The translations under genes and the position numbers were made by a program. The notes under the pieces were generated by a model. That model was given only the letters and a program-made list of their open reading frames with translations. It was not told the DNA's origin and did no database searches. Positions 8,276 through 17,961 of a stretch of 64,000 bases of DNA are shown here, one piece after another (position 1 is the stretch's first letter; the number at the start of each line of letters is the position of its first letter). Origin of the DNA: Streptomyces sp. NRRL S-340 (GTDB lineage: Bacteria; Actinomycetota; Actinomycetes; Streptomycetales; Streptomycetaceae); assembly GCF_000720185.1 (NCBI RefSeq), contig NZ_JOIY01000023.1, positions 57,820-121,819 of the forward strand, read 5' to 3'.

Positions 8276-9928
8276 TCAGGAGACCCGCAGGGCCCCCGTG
8301 TCGTGGGCGATCCGGCCGCCGACGACGGTGGCCGCGACCGTCACCTCCGCGATGCGCTCGGGAGCCACGGCCAGCAGGTCGTCGCTCAGGACGGCGAAGT
8401 CCGCCAGCCTGCCCCGCGACAGGGTGCCCTTGACGTGCTCCTCGTGGACCGCGTGGGCGGAGCCGACCGTGTACGCGCGCAGGGCCTCCCGGGCCGTCAC
8501 CGCTTCGTGCGGGGCGATCGGCAGGCCCGATGCGGTCCTGCGGTTCACCATGTCGTGGATGCTCAGCAGCGGATCGGGCGCGACGACGGGCGCGTCGGAC
8601 GAGCCCGGCAGCACGACCCCCGCGTCGAGGAACGAGCGCATGCGGTAGGCGAGTTCACTGCGGACAGGACCGAGAGCCGCCAGCAGGCCGTCACCGATCT
8701 CCGAGAGGAAGCGGCCCTGCGGCACCGGGATCAGCCCCAGTCCGGCGATCCGGGCGACCTGCTCGGCGCTGGTGACCGCCGCGTGCTCGATCCGGTGGCG
8801 CACGTCGGCGCGGGGGTGCACGCGCTGCGCCTCCTCGTAGGCGTCGAGGACGATGTCCAGGGCCGCGTCCCCGATGGCGTGCGTGGCGATCTGCCATCCG
8901 CAGCGGTGCGCCTCGACGATGTAGCGGCGGATCCGCTCGGGTTCGTGCTGGAGCAGGCCGCTGTTGCCCGGGGTGTCGTGGTAGTCGCAGCACATCGCCG
9001 CGGACCGGCCGATCAGCGAACCGTCCGACATCAGCTTCGTCGGTCCGACGCGCAGCCATTCGTCGCCGAAGCCGGTGCGCAGGCCGAGGTCCAGTCCGTA
9101 CCAGTCGGCGCCCGGCTCGAAGGCGCCGCAGTCGCGCAGCGCGGTGATGTACGGCATGACGGTCATGCGGACGCCCAGCTCACCGCGTTCCCGCACCCTC
9201 ATGTAGGCGTCCAGGTCGGCGGGGCCGTTGCCGATGCCGTCGGTGACACCGATGCCCGGCTCCGTCACGCTGGTCAGTCCGACGGCGAGGGCGGCCCGTG
9301 CGCCGGCGGCGATGTTGGCGGTCCACTCGGCGACGGGCTCGGGACGCAGTGCCCGTTCGACCAGCTGCATCGCCGTCTCCTGGAGCAGCCCCCGCGCCCG
9401 CCCCGCCGCGTCGCGCACGACGTGGCCGCCGGGCAGGTCGGGCACCGCGGAGAGGTCGCCGAAGCCGGCCCGCCTGAACGCCTCCGTGCTGGCCACGCCC
9501 ATGTGGTGCGAGGTGTGCACGAGCCACACCGGGCGGCCCTGTGCCGCCTTGTCGAGCGCCTCGGCGGTCGGATGGGCGCCGATCTTGTTCTGGTCGTAGC
9601 CCGCGCCGAGGATCCAGGCGTCCTCGGGCAGCGTCGCGGCCCGTTCGGCCACCGCCGCGTACAGCGCGTCGAGGCTCGGCGTGACGGCGTACGAGAGGTC
9701 GAGTTCGCGCAGTCCCTTGCCGACGAGGCTGAGGTGGTGGTGCGCGTCGTTGAACCCGGGGACGGCGGGGGCGCCGCCGAGGTCCACGACCAGGTCGGCC
9801 GTGCAGCCCGCCAACTCCTCGTCGAGGGCCGCGATCCGGCCGTTGAGGACACCGAGAGAGCGGGCGGTGGGGCGGTCCGGGTCGAGGGTGGTGAAACGTC
9901 CGTTGCGGAAGACGGCGTCGAGACGCAC
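8276..9928 (-). CDS. Amidohydrolase family 3 (YtcJ-like) metal-dependent hydrolase
   Basis: The 550-residue protein fits the family's usual length of about 540. Metal-site features are visible: GFNDAHHHL, VHTSHH, IATHAIGDAALD and GSSDAPV. Relatives hydrolyse cyclic or exocyclic amides, N-formyl groups and similar bonds, and many are of unknown specificity. It lies 90 bp after the metabolite symporter gene, same strand, and probably acts on the imported compound. Start ATG 9928 gives the usual MRLDAVFRNGRF opening. Confidence 0.88.
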   Translation of the reverse strand: MRLDAVFRNGRFTTLDPDRPTARSLGVLNGRIAALDEELAGCTADLVVDLGGAPAVPGFNDAHHHLSLVGKGLRELDLSYAVTPSLDALYAAVAERAATLPEDAWILGAGYDQNKIGAHPTAEALDKAAQGRPVWLVHTSHHMGVASTEAFRRAGFGDLSAVPDLPGGHVVRDAAGRARGLLQETAMQLVERALRPEPVAEWTANIAAGARAALAVGLTSVTEPGIGVTDGIGNGPADLDAYMRVRERGELGVRMTVMPYITALRDCGAFEPGADWYGLDLGLRTGFGDEWLRVGPTKLMSDGSLIGRSAAMCCDYHDTPGNSGLLQHEPERIRRYIVEAHRCGWQIATHAIGDAALDIVLDAYEEAQRVHPRADVRHRIEHAAVTSAEQVARIAGLGLIPVPQGRFLSEIGDGLLAALGPVRSELAYRMRSFLDAGVVLPGSSDAPVVAPDPLLSIHDMVNRRTASGLPIAPHEAVTAREALRAYTVGSAHAVHEEHVKGTLSRGRLADFAVLSDDLLAVAPERIAEVTVAATVVGGRIAHDTGALRVS

Positions 9929-10015
9929 GGGTGGTCAACTCCTTGGGTGGGGCCGGTCGGCCGCCGCGGCGCGGATGCTCGCACGGCGGCCGCCCGGTCG
10001 GTGAGGTGAAGGCCG

Positions 10016-11356
10016 TCAGACGGCCGCGGGAACGGGCTCGACCCGGGGTGTACGCCGGCCGGTGGACCGGGCGAGCGCGGCGACGCAGGCCGAGGTGACC
10101 AGCAGCAGGACCGCGTAGAACGCGACCACGGGCCAGATGGAGCCGCCCCCGGACGTCAGCAGCGACTGGGCCACCAGCGGGGTCGTACCGCCGATGAGGG
10201 TCGAACACAGCTGGTAGGACAGGGAGATGCCGGTGTAGCGGATGCGGGAGGGGAAGGCCCGGGCGAGGAACCCGGCCAGGACGGCGTAGTACCCGGAGCC
10301 GCTGACGATGCCGAGCGCGATGCCGCAGAAGACGAGGACGGGCCGCGCCGTGTCGATCATCAGGAACATGGGGACGGCGACGACGACGTTGACGAGCAGC
10401 GAGCACACCATGAACCGGGTCTCCCCGGCCCGTTCGGAGAGCAGGGCGGCGTACGGCTGCCACAGGAACTGCACCACGGTGATGCCGAGCAGGACGTACA
10501 GCATCGTCTGCCGGCTCATGTGCAGCTCGTTGGTGGTCCAGGACAGCACGAACGTGTTGGTGAAGTAGGCGGCGGAGATGCCCATGATCGAGGCGCCGAT
10601 GCCCAGCAGCACGGTCCGCCACGCGGTGCGCAGCACCTCGGCGACCGGGAGCTTCACCACCTCGCCGCTCTCCTTGACCCGTTCGAAGTCGTCCGACTCC
10701 TCGACCCTGAGACGGATGACGAGGCCGACCACGACGAGGAGCCCGGACAGCAGGAACGGCACGCGCCAGCCCCAGGACGTGAACGCGGCGTCGTCCAGGG
10801 TGCCCGCGGCGAGGAAGACCAGGGTGGACAGGATCGCCCCGGCCGGAGAGCCCTGCTGCACCAGCATGGCGTACAGGGATCCCCTGCCCTTGGGGGCGTT
10901 CTCGGAGGCCATCAGGACCGCGCCGCCCCACTCGCCGCCGACGGCGATGCCCTGCACGGCGCGCAGAAGTGCCAGCAGCAGGGGCGCCGCTGTGCCGATC
11001 TGCGCGTGTGTGGGCAGGACGCCCACCAGGAAGGTGGCGGCACCCATCATCACGAGCGTGGTGACCAGGGTGCCCTTGCGGCCCATGCGGTCCCCGAAGT
11101 GGCCGAAGACGATGCCGCCCAGCGGTCTGGCCAGGAAACCGACCCAGAAGGTGGCGAAGGAGGCGAGCACACCGGCGGCCGGCGACACGTCGGGGAAGAA
11201 CAGCTTGCCGAAGACGAGCGCGGACGCCGTGCCGTAGATGAAGAAGTCGTACCACTCGATGGTGGTGCCGACGAACGCGGCGAGGCCCGCGCGGCGGGCC
11301 CGGCGCGGGGCGCGCGTGCTTGCGGCGGCGGAAGAGGCGGAGCGGGCAGCGTTCAT
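10016..11356 (-). CDS. MFS transporter, metabolite:H+ symporter type
   Basis: The 446-residue membrane protein is of the MHS (shikimate, proline/betaine, citrate) group. It shows FVGTTIEWYDFFIYGTASAL in the first membrane segment, GHFGDRMGRK between TM2 and TM3, QGIAVGGEWGGAVLMASE in TM4, and about 12 hydrophobic stretches. ATG 11356 is preceded by GGAGG, whereas more upstream starts have no ribosome site. It should import an organic acid or zwitterion, possibly the substrate of the amidohydrolase downstream. The LysR gene is divergent. Confidence 0.9.
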   Translation of the reverse strand: MNAARSASSAAASTRAPRRARRAGLAAFVGTTIEWYDFFIYGTASALVFGKLFFPDVSPAAGVLASFATFWVGFLARPLGGIVFGHFGDRMGRKGTLVTTLVMMGAATFLVGVLPTHAQIGTAAPLLLALLRAVQGIAVGGEWGGAVLMASENAPKGRGSLYAMLVQQGSPAGAILSTLVFLAAGTLDDAAFTSWGWRVPFLLSGLLVVVGLVIRLRVEESDDFERVKESGEVVKLPVAEVLRTAWRTVLLGIGASIMGISAAYFTNTFVLSWTTNELHMSRQTMLYVLLGITVVQFLWQPYAALLSERAGETRFMVCSLLVNVVVAVPMFLMIDTARPVLVFCGIALGIVSGSGYYAVLAGFLARAFPSRIRYTGISLSYQLCSTLIGGTTPLVAQSLLTSGGGSIWPVVAFYAVLLLVTSACVAALARSTGRRTPRVEPVPAAV

Positions 11357-11509
11357 GAGGCCTCCGGCGGACACGGGGCTCTTCGGCGAGCGTGGCGGAC
11401 GGCCGGGAGGACCCGGCCGGGACCGGTGACGAAGGACCCGGGGCGGTGAGCGGACAGCCATAGTGTGAATTCGGCCGGTCATACGGTCTAATACTTGATT
11501 ACTCGTCTT

Positions 11510-11530
11510 CCCATGCCTCGAAGGCATGGG
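11510..11530. repeat. Perfect short hairpin upstream of LysR gene
   Basis: CCCATGCCT (11510-11518), loop CGA, AGGCATGGG (11522-11530) form a perfect 9-bp stem in the leader between the divergent symporter and LysR genes. It contains the in-frame ATG at 11526, an argument against using that codon as the LysR start. It may act as an operator half-site pair or an RNA hairpin. Confidence 0.6.
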
Positions 11531-11558
11531 CGGCTCACCGGAACCGATGGAGGCCGTG

Positions 11559-12452
11559 GTGGAACTCCGCGTGCTGCGCTATTTCCTCGCCGTGGCGGAG
11601 GCCAGGTCGGTCACCGCCGCGGCCCGCCAGGTGCACGTCGCCCAGCCCTCCCTGTCGCGTCAGCTGAAGGGGCTGGAGAAGGACCTGGGCGTCGGCCTCT
11701 TCACGCGCGGCCCCGGTTCCCTGACGCTGAACGCCGCGGGCCGCCGCTTCCTGCCCATCGCCCGGGACCTGGTCCGCCGCGCCGAGCAGGCCGCCGAGAC
11801 GATGGCCGCCACGGGGCGGGGAGAGGAGGCCTCCCTGACCGTGGTCGCCGCCGCCCCCACCGTCGCCTACCTCCTGGCCCCGTTCATGGCGGAGGGCGGT
11901 ACCGCGGGGCCGGCGCTCCACGACGCCCTCCAGGAGGAGCCGAGCAGGGTCTTCGACACCCTGCTGCGCAGCGACGCCGACCTGGGTGTCTCGACCACTC
12001 CGGCCCCGGCCCCGCTGGAATCGGCCTTCCTGGGCCGCACCCCCGTCGTCGCCCAGGTCCCCGCGCGTCATCCGTGGGCCGAGCACACCACGGTCACCCT
12101 CGCCGAACTGACCGTTGAGCCGCTGATCGTGATGCCGCGCTCCCACGTGGCGCGGCTGGTCGTCGACGAGGCCGTCAGCCGGGCGGGCCTGACGCCCGCG
12201 GGCGTCATCGAGAGCGGCTCGTCCGCCTTCGCGCAGGCCCTCGCCGCGCGGGGCCGGGGCGTGTGCCTGGTCACCGACGACGCGCGCTTCGGCCTGCGCG
12301 AACTGATCGTCCGGGCGCCCGGCGGCCCCCTCACCGTCCCCCTCTACGCGGGCTGGGACGCCTCCCACTACGCCCGCTCCGCCATCCTCACCCTGGTCGA
12401 CGGTCTGAGAGAGCACCTCGTCCATCGCCTTCGGCGCTACCCGGGCCTGTGA
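11559..12452 (+). CDS. LysR-family transcriptional regulator
   Basis: The protein has 297 residues from GTG 11559 (MELRVLRYFLAVAEARSVT), the typical LysR opening, with GGAGG at 11549-11553. In-frame ATGs at 11526 and 11547 lack a ribosome site, and the first lies within a hairpin. The N-terminal helix-turn-helix (SVTAAARQVHVAQPSLSRQL) is intact and followed by a substrate-binding domain. It is divergent from the symporter/amidohydrolase genes and probably activates them. Confidence 0.9.
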   Translation: MELRVLRYFLAVAEARSVTAAARQVHVAQPSLSRQLKGLEKDLGVGLFTRGPGSLTLNAAGRRFLPIARDLVRRAEQAAETMAATGRGEEASLTVVAAAPTVAYLLAPFMAEGGTAGPALHDALQEEPSRVFDTLLRSDADLGVSTTPAPAPLESAFLGRTPVVAQVPARHPWAEHTTVTLAELTVEPLIVMPRSHVARLVVDEAVSRAGLTPAGVIESGSSAFAQALAARGRGVCLVTDDARFGLRELIVRAPGGPLTVPLYAGWDASHYARSAILTLVDGLREHLVHRLRRYPGL

Positions 12453-13358
12453 TCCGGGGCCTGCGAGGCGGCGCGGTCGTCGTAGAAGCCTCACCGGTCC
12501 TGTGGCCGGGCGGACCATCCGCGCCGGCTCAGCGGGTCGGGGCGCGGCAGCGGGCGGGAACCGCACCGAGGACGAGGTGGGCGCAGTCGCCGCCCTCGGC
12601 CGCGTTCCCCCGCAGTTCGGCGATGCCGGGCGACCACCGCGTCGGTGACGGGAGGGCGGCACCGGCCACGCCGTCGGGCGTGCCCGGTCACCGGCCGCCG
12701 CGACGGGCAGCGGCGCGCGGACGGGATCCCGGGAGCCTTGCGGGTTCGGTCGCGGGGGAGCCGCGTCGGGAAGCGGCCGATGTCCCGGTCCGCCAGTTCC
12801 TTCGGGTCAGCGCTTGATGCGGCTGCGTATGGCAAGGACCGCCAGCGCGAGCAGGGCAGGCTCGGTGAAGCGACTGACCATCTCGGTATACGTGCCCCAG
12901 GTGGTGAGGTCCTGACCGCTGGATGGGCAAGTTGCGGCCTTTATGGCCTCACCAGACCTTCAGCGGACGGTACTTGGGAATTCGCTAGAGCACCAACCTC
13001 GAAGAAAACACCCACGATGTTCATCGCCGGCGGGCCCTCCGCTTCGCCGTGCGATACCCGGCGTACCACCAAAGGTTGATTCACCGAATCTCGACTGGGC
13101 TGGTTCAGTCGATGAAGTCGCGACGGTGTACGTACGGCTCTGGCTCGTACACGGCAAGGAGGACGGCTTCGGCATGGCCGGGCTCCTCATGCCGCCGGCG
13201 CGCTTGGCCCTCTTCGAATGTTCCGGGAGCAGCGGTCGCCGACACCTCGGCGCCGCAAGGACTCGACCTCGACGCCGAGCCCGGCCGGCTGCGGGGTCTC
13301 AACGACGCCTGCCACTCGCCCGTCGCCACCGCCGGCCTCATCGGCCATCCGAACGTGG
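12453..13358. other. Gene-poor stretch with decayed coding
   Basis: These roughly 900 bp lie between the LysR and DUF72 genes. GC drops and the reading frames are broken. Apart from the leftward fragment at 12807-12960, I see short coding-like pieces near 13090-13350, for example GLDLDAEPGRLRGLNDAC on the + strand, but no family I recognise. It is best read as degraded genes. Confidence 0.5.
12807..12960 (-). pseudogene. C-terminal remnant of an unidentified membrane-associated protein
   Basis: A leftward frame ending at a TGA (12807-12809) encodes about 50 residues. A coding-like segment (GQDLTTWGTYTEMVSRFTEP) is followed by a hydrophobic stretch (ALLALAVLAIRSRIKR) as in a terminal membrane anchor. 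Upstream the frame is closed by a stop near 12958 and no start is present. It appears to be the tail of a lost gene. Identity unknown. Confidence 0.4.
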
Positions 13359-14294
13359 TCAGCCATCCCAGCCGGTCCCCGGCAGCGGGACAGCCGTAGG
13401 CCGCGGCTGGTGCGGTACCCGCGCCCCCAGCAGGCGCCGCATCGTCTCCGCTGCGCGGACCGCCGCGTCCGCGCAGCAGTTGTTGAACAGGACGTGCACC
13501 TGTTCCGTCCGCTCGGCCAGGCCCCGCACCCGGGGCACCCACTCCGCCAGCTCCGCCTCGGTGTATGTGTGTCGGTAGGCGTCCTCCTTGGACCCGGTGC
13601 CCCAGAGCGGGCTGCGCCCGTGGAAGCGGACGACGGCCAGCCGCCGTGCCGTGACCGGCGCGGAAGGCGGCATCGAGGTCGGCAGGTGCCGGGCCGTGTC
13701 CACGGCGACCGCGGTGGCGTCCAGATCCGCGAGCAGTGCCGCGGTGGCCGGCTCCCGGTCGCCCCGCCACCAGTCCGGATGCCGGAACTCGACGGCGAAA
13801 GGCCAGCCACGGGCCCGCTCACGGCAAGCGCGTACGAACGCCTCCGACCGTGGGCCGGGCGTGAGCGAGGGAGGGAACTGGAACAGCACGGTCCCGAGCC
13901 GTCCGGCCCGTCGCAGCGGCGCCAGCCCCTCGGTGAAGCGCGCCCACAACTCGTCGAGCAGGCCCGCGTCGTGGCCGCCGGGATCGGGGGTGCGCCGCCG
14001 GCCCAGGGCCGGCCGCAGGTCGGCGGGCAGCGCGTTCGGGCGCGTCGGATGCCCCGTCAGCAGGGAGAAGGCCTTGACGTCGAAGACGAAGCCGTCCGGC
14101 GTCCGCTCCGCCCACAGGCGGCTTGTGCGTTCGCCGGGCAGCGCGTAGTACGTGGAGTCCACCTCGACGACGGGAAACCGCTCGGCATAGAACCTCAGCC
14201 GCCCCTCGGCGTCGCGCCGCCCCCGTGGATACCAGCCGCTCGCCACCAGTGCTCGGTCCGTCCAGGAACAGGTGCCCACGAGGATGTCGCCCAT
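13359..14294 (-). CDS. DUF72-family protein
   Basis: The 311-residue protein matches the DUF72 TIM-barrel family: ILVGTCSWTD at the N-terminus, VVEVDSTYYALP, GRLGTVLFQFPPSL, FAVEFRHPDWW, and a C-terminal HVLFNNCCADAAVRAA. ATG 14294 gives the conserved MGDILVGTCSW start. The family is widespread but its biochemical role is unknown to me. It stands alone among remnants, with no evident operon partner. Confidence 0.88.
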   Translation of the reverse strand: MGDILVGTCSWTDRALVASGWYPRGRRDAEGRLRFYAERFPVVEVDSTYYALPGERTSRLWAERTPDGFVFDVKAFSLLTGHPTRPNALPADLRPALGRRRTPDPGGHDAGLLDELWARFTEGLAPLRRAGRLGTVLFQFPPSLTPGPRSEAFVRACRERARGWPFAVEFRHPDWWRGDREPATAALLADLDATAVAVDTARHLPTSMPPSAPVTARRLAVVRFHGRSPLWGTGSKEDAYRHTYTEAELAEWVPRVRGLAERTEQVHVLFNNCCADAAVRAAETMRRLLGARVPHQPRPTAVPLPGTGWDG

Positions 14295-15063
14295 GAGGGC
14301 CGTATTACCCGTGGGCGCCCGGCCATGTCCGGCTGGGTGGGCAGGCTCACCCGTCCGTCCTCGCCGGCGCCGGAGATCATGAGGGAGCGGCCCGCGCTGC
14401 GGCTGGTCACGCCGCTCGTGCGGTCGGTGAAGACGGCGTTCAGCACCCCGCCGGAACGCAGCGCCCGCAGGGTGCACCTGTGAGCGCCGTACTGGATGCG
14501 CGCGCGGCGGGGGAGTCGTACGCGTGCTCGTCCAGTCCCGGATCGACGGAGCGTGTTCGAACTGGGTGATTCGTACGGTTCGTGATGACCCGCCACCACC
14601 CAATCGGGACCGGCGAGAAGGCGGGGACTCCGCGGAAGTTCCGCCGCGTGGGAGCGTGCGGGTCGTGGACCACGATCACGCAGGTCCCGCGGCAGGTGAT
14701 GCCGAGCTCCAACTCGCCGGGCAGATGTTCTGGATGCGTCTCGCCCGGGGTGAGGTGGCCCGGGCGCAGGTGGCCGTCCTCGTCGGTGTGGCCGCGGCAC
14801 CGGCACCGGCTTCTCGCTCACCGGACTCAGGCGCAAGGACGAGAGGGCAGCCCGTGTCACGACGTGTCCCGACGAGTCGGCCCCCGGTGGGACGGCCGCC
14901 CTCGGAGCGGTACGCCACGGTATGGAGGACTCGCCGCGAGCCGCACTCGGCAGAGGGCGTCGGCCGCCTTCTCCCAGAGGACGCGCCGGGCCGGCTGCCG
15001 GCCTGCCTGACGACCGGTTCTCCCTGGGCCCGACTCTGGCCTGAGCCGTGGTGCGCGCGGGAC
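14295..15063. other. Region with decayed leftward coding
   Basis: These 770 bp have no intact gene. On the minus strand one frame reads ELELGITCRGTCVIVVHDPH (about 14650-14710) and another ALRSGGVLNAVFTDRTSG (about 14410-14480). Both look like coding debris broken by frameshifts. I cannot assign either to a family. The area could be what remains of one or two lost genes. Confidence 0.4.
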
Positions 15064-15915
15064 TCACTGTCCGGCCGAACGGGACGGAGTCAGCTTCCCG
15101 CTGGCGTGCAGGGTGCCGAGGAGGGCCAGGGCGTGGGCGGAGGGGCTGCCCGGCTCGGCGTGGTAGATGACGAGTTGCTGGCCCGGGGCGTCGCGGACGT
15201 CGAAGGACTGGTAGGTGAGGGAGAGAGGGCCGACGTCCGGGTGGAGGAGTCGCTTGGCGTCCTGGGTCTTGCCGCGCACGGTGTGCTGCGCCCACAAGCG
15301 TCGGAACTCGGTGCTGTGCCCGGTCAGCGTGTCCACGAGGTGGCGCAGACGCGGGTGCTCGGGGTCGAAGCCGCTCGCCTGGCGCAGATTGGCCACGGCG
15401 GCCTGCGCGGCCCGGTCCCAGTCCTGGTAGAACTGCCGCCCGGCCGGGTCGAGGAAGGTCATGCGGGCCAGGTTGTCCGCGGGGGTGAAGGGGGCGTAGA
15501 GGGCGTCGGCCAGGGCGTTGGCGGCCAGGAGGTCGAGGGTGCGGCTCATGACGAACGCGGGGGTGTGCGCGTAGCCGTCCATCAGCTGGCGCAGCGCGGG
15601 ACTGACCTGCTCGCTGGTGTGGAGGCAACCCCGGCCGTCCGGTGACACCCCGGCAAGACGGTGCAGGTGGGCGCGGGCGTCCGCGTCGAGCAGCAGGGCC
15701 CGGCCGAGGGCGTCCAGCACCTGGGGGGAGGGGTGCCGCTCACGGCCCTGCTCCAGCCGGGTGTAGTAGTCGGCGTTGACTCCGGCCAGGACGGCGACCT
15801 CCTCGCGGCGCAGTCCGGCGACCCTGCGCACGCCGTGACTCGCCATGTTGACGTCCTGTGGCCGCAGGCCGGCGCGGCGCGCGCGGAGGAACTCCCCGAG
15901 GTGGTTGTCGTCCAT
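15064..15915 (-). CDS. XRE-family regulator with MmyB-like ligand domain
   Basis: The 283-residue protein starts at ATG 15915 (MDDNHLGEFLRARRAGLRPQ). It has an N-terminal XRE helix-turn-helix (REEVAVLAGVNADYYTRLEQGR) and a C-terminal MmyB-like domain (TPADNLARMTFLDPAGRQFY; LVIYHAEPGSPSAHALALLG). This two-domain protein is common in actinomycetes, often divergent from a dehydrogenase or transporter set. Here it is divergent from the Atu4866-MFS-SDR genes, which it most likely regulates. Confidence 0.9.
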   Translation of the reverse strand: MDDNHLGEFLRARRAGLRPQDVNMASHGVRRVAGLRREEVAVLAGVNADYYTRLEQGRERHPSPQVLDALGRALLLDADARAHLHRLAGVSPDGRGCLHTSEQVSPALRQLMDGYAHTPAFVMSRTLDLLAANALADALYAPFTPADNLARMTFLDPAGRQFYQDWDRAAQAAVANLRQASGFDPEHPRLRHLVDTLTGHSTEFRRLWAQHTVRGKTQDAKRLLHPDVGPLSLTYQSFDVRDAPGQQLVIYHAEPGSPSAHALALLGTLHASGKLTPSRSAGQ

Positions 15916-16053
15916 GGATCCCAGGCTAGGCGGTGCCCGCGCGCGCTTCCCGGGTGTGCCGCACCCAGGCAGGAAGGACCCTGGCACCCCTTCGCTGAGC
16001 TGCGCAGACTCGGTCGGGCACCACAGCTGACGCTCACCGACGAAAGGAATCCG

Positions 16054-16341
16054 ATGACAGGCGACGCGCGCAGCGACCGGAACCGCGGGAACGCCGACGT
16101 GGTCGGCATGTGGGTGACCGCGGACGGCCACATCCGCCAGGAGCTGCTGCCGGACGGGCGCTACGACGAGGCCCGGGGAGACCGGCGCAGCGCGTACACC
16201 GGCCGGTACACGGTGACCGGCGACCACCTCGACTACGTCGACGACACCGGCTTCACCGCCACGGGCGACATCCGCGACGGCGTGCTCCACCACGAGCACC
16301 TCGTGCTCTACCGCGAGGACCGGGCGGAGAAGCCCTCGTGA
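16054..16341 (+). CDS. Atu4866-domain protein
   Basis: The 95-residue protein resembles the Atu4866 domain family: VVGMWVTADGHIRQELLPDG, TGRYTVTGDHLDYVDDTGF and HHEHLVLYRED. These small beta-rich proteins often occur beside XRE/MmyB regulators and SDR or MFS genes, as here. ATG 16054 follows AAAGGA. It is the first gene of a three-gene rightward set. Function is not established. Confidence 0.75.
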   Translation: MTGDARSDRNRGNADVVGMWVTADGHIRQELLPDGRYDEARGDRRSAYTGRYTVTGDHLDYVDDTGFTATGDIRDGVLHHEHLVLYREDRAEKPS

Positions 16342-16441
16342 GGGAGCGCGGCAGCGTCGCCCTTTCCCACGTCCACGGACACGGAGTCCGCCGCGGTACG
16401 GGCCCCGTCCCGCCCGACCGTCCCCGGAAGAAGGCAGAGCG

Positions 16442-17878
16442 ATGAAACAGACCGGCGAAAGCACCACCGGCACCGTCGGAACCGGACCCGTCGCGGGGGT
16501 TCTCCCGTCACCCGGCACTCCGGCGCTGCTGGTGCTGTGCGCGGCTCATTTCATGGACGCCATCGACCTGTCCGACGTGGGCGTGGCCCTGCCGGTCATC
16601 CAGCGTGACCTCGGTATGTCATCGGGTTCCCTGCAGTGGGTCGTGTCCGCCTATGCCCTCGGCTACGGCGGGTTCCTCCTCCTGGGCGGCCGGGTCGCCG
16701 ATCTGTTCGGCCGACGACGCGCCTTCCTCACCGCGGTCGCCGTCTTCGGCGTGGTGAGCGCACTGGGAGCGCTCGCGCCGAACGGTGGCCTGCTGGTCGC
16801 GGCGCGGCTGATCAAGGGCATCGCCGCCGGCTTCCTGGCACCGGCCGCCCTCTCCCTGATCACCACCGGCTGGCCGGAGGGCCCGCGGCGTGGCCGTGCT
16901 CTCGGGTGGTACGCCACCGCCGGCGCCTGCGGCTTCGTCGGAGGGCTCGTTCTCGGCGGCGTGCTGACCGAAGTGTCGTGGCGGCTGGTCTTCGCCCTCC
17001 CGGTGCCCATCGCCGCAGCGGCACTGCTCGCAGGGCTGCGCCTGCTCCCGGCGGACCGCCGGGACGGCGCGCGCGACAGGATCGATGTCCCGGGTGCGCT
17101 GACGGCCACCGGAGCACTGGTGCTCTTGGTCTACGCCCTCACCCGGGCTCCCTCGCACGGTTGGCTGTCCGCCCGCACTCTCGTCCTCTACGTCGCCGCG
17201 GCCTGTCTGCTCGGCCTGTTCCTGCGTGTCGAGTCCCGCGCACCCAGTCCCTTGGTGCCGCTGCCCTTCCTCATCCGGCGCGCAACCGCCGGCACCAATC
17301 TGACGGTCTTCGCCATGTGGGGCGCCTACACGTCCTTCGCGTTCCTCGCCACGCTCTACCTGCAGAACGTGCTGGACTGGACGCCGCTGCAGACGGCCGG
17401 CGCCTTCGTCCCGCTGGGCCTCGCCAACGGCGCGCTGGCGCCGTTCGCGGGACGGCTCGCGACCCGGTTCGGCGTGCACAGGACGATCGCCGCGGGGATG
17501 CTGCTGCTCGCACTGTCCTACGCGTTGTTCTTCCGGATCGGGCCGGACAGTTCCTTCCTCACCGTGGTCCTGCCCGTCATGGTCGTCAACGGCATCGGCA
17601 CCGCCGCGACGTTCCCCGCGCTGAACATGAGCGCGGTGGCCGGGGTGCCCGACCGGGACCAGGGGCTGGCGGGAGCTTTGCTCAACACCTTCATGCAGAT
17701 CGGCGGTGCTGTCGTCCTCGCCCTCGTCACGGCAGTCGACGAAGCCGGGCAGCGGGCACACCGCAGTGACCCTCTGGCGGGCTACGGCCCTGGCACCGCG
17801 GTCATCATCGCCGTCGTACTCGCCGGCCTGGGCGGCACCCTCCTCCTCCGGCACCGGACCGGCAGCCGGGACCACTGA
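16442..17878 (+). CDS. MFS transporter, DHA2 (14-TM drug exporter) type
   Basis: The 478-residue membrane protein opens with LCAAHFMDAIDLSDVGVALPVIQRD, the DHA2 pattern of the first segment. It continues with SAYALGYGGFLLLGGRVADLFGRRR (motif A) and VLGGVLTEVSWRLVFALPVP (motif C region). About 14 hydrophobic stretches are visible. Probable proton-driven export of a small organic compound. It is followed at 84 bp by the SDR gene. Confidence 0.9.
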   Translation: MKQTGESTTGTVGTGPVAGVLPSPGTPALLVLCAAHFMDAIDLSDVGVALPVIQRDLGMSSGSLQWVVSAYALGYGGFLLLGGRVADLFGRRRAFLTAVAVFGVVSALGALAPNGGLLVAARLIKGIAAGFLAPAALSLITTGWPEGPRRGRALGWYATAGACGFVGGLVLGGVLTEVSWRLVFALPVPIAAAALLAGLRLLPADRRDGARDRIDVPGALTATGALVLLVYALTRAPSHGWLSARTLVLYVAAACLLGLFLRVESRAPSPLVPLPFLIRRATAGTNLTVFAMWGAYTSFAFLATLYLQNVLDWTPLQTAGAFVPLGLANGALAPFAGRLATRFGVHRTIAAGMLLLALSYALFFRIGPDSSFLTVVLPVMVVNGIGTAATFPALNMSAVAGVPDRDQGLAGALLNTFMQIGGAVVLALVTAVDEAGQRAHRSDPLAGYGPGTAVIIAVVLAGLGGTLLLRHRTGSRDH

Positions 17879-17961
17879 CGAGGTGGTTCCTCACTCCACC
17901 ACCGAGCCGTCCGGCACCACGCACGGACACCCGGCCCACCACCCCACCAGGGAGCACCCGC

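Noticed and set aside
9959..9991. GGCCGCCG...CGGCGGCC hairpin between the symporter and amidohydrolase genes
   Set aside because: The loop is 17 nt and such GC-only arms are expected by chance here; the two genes may be co-transcribed.
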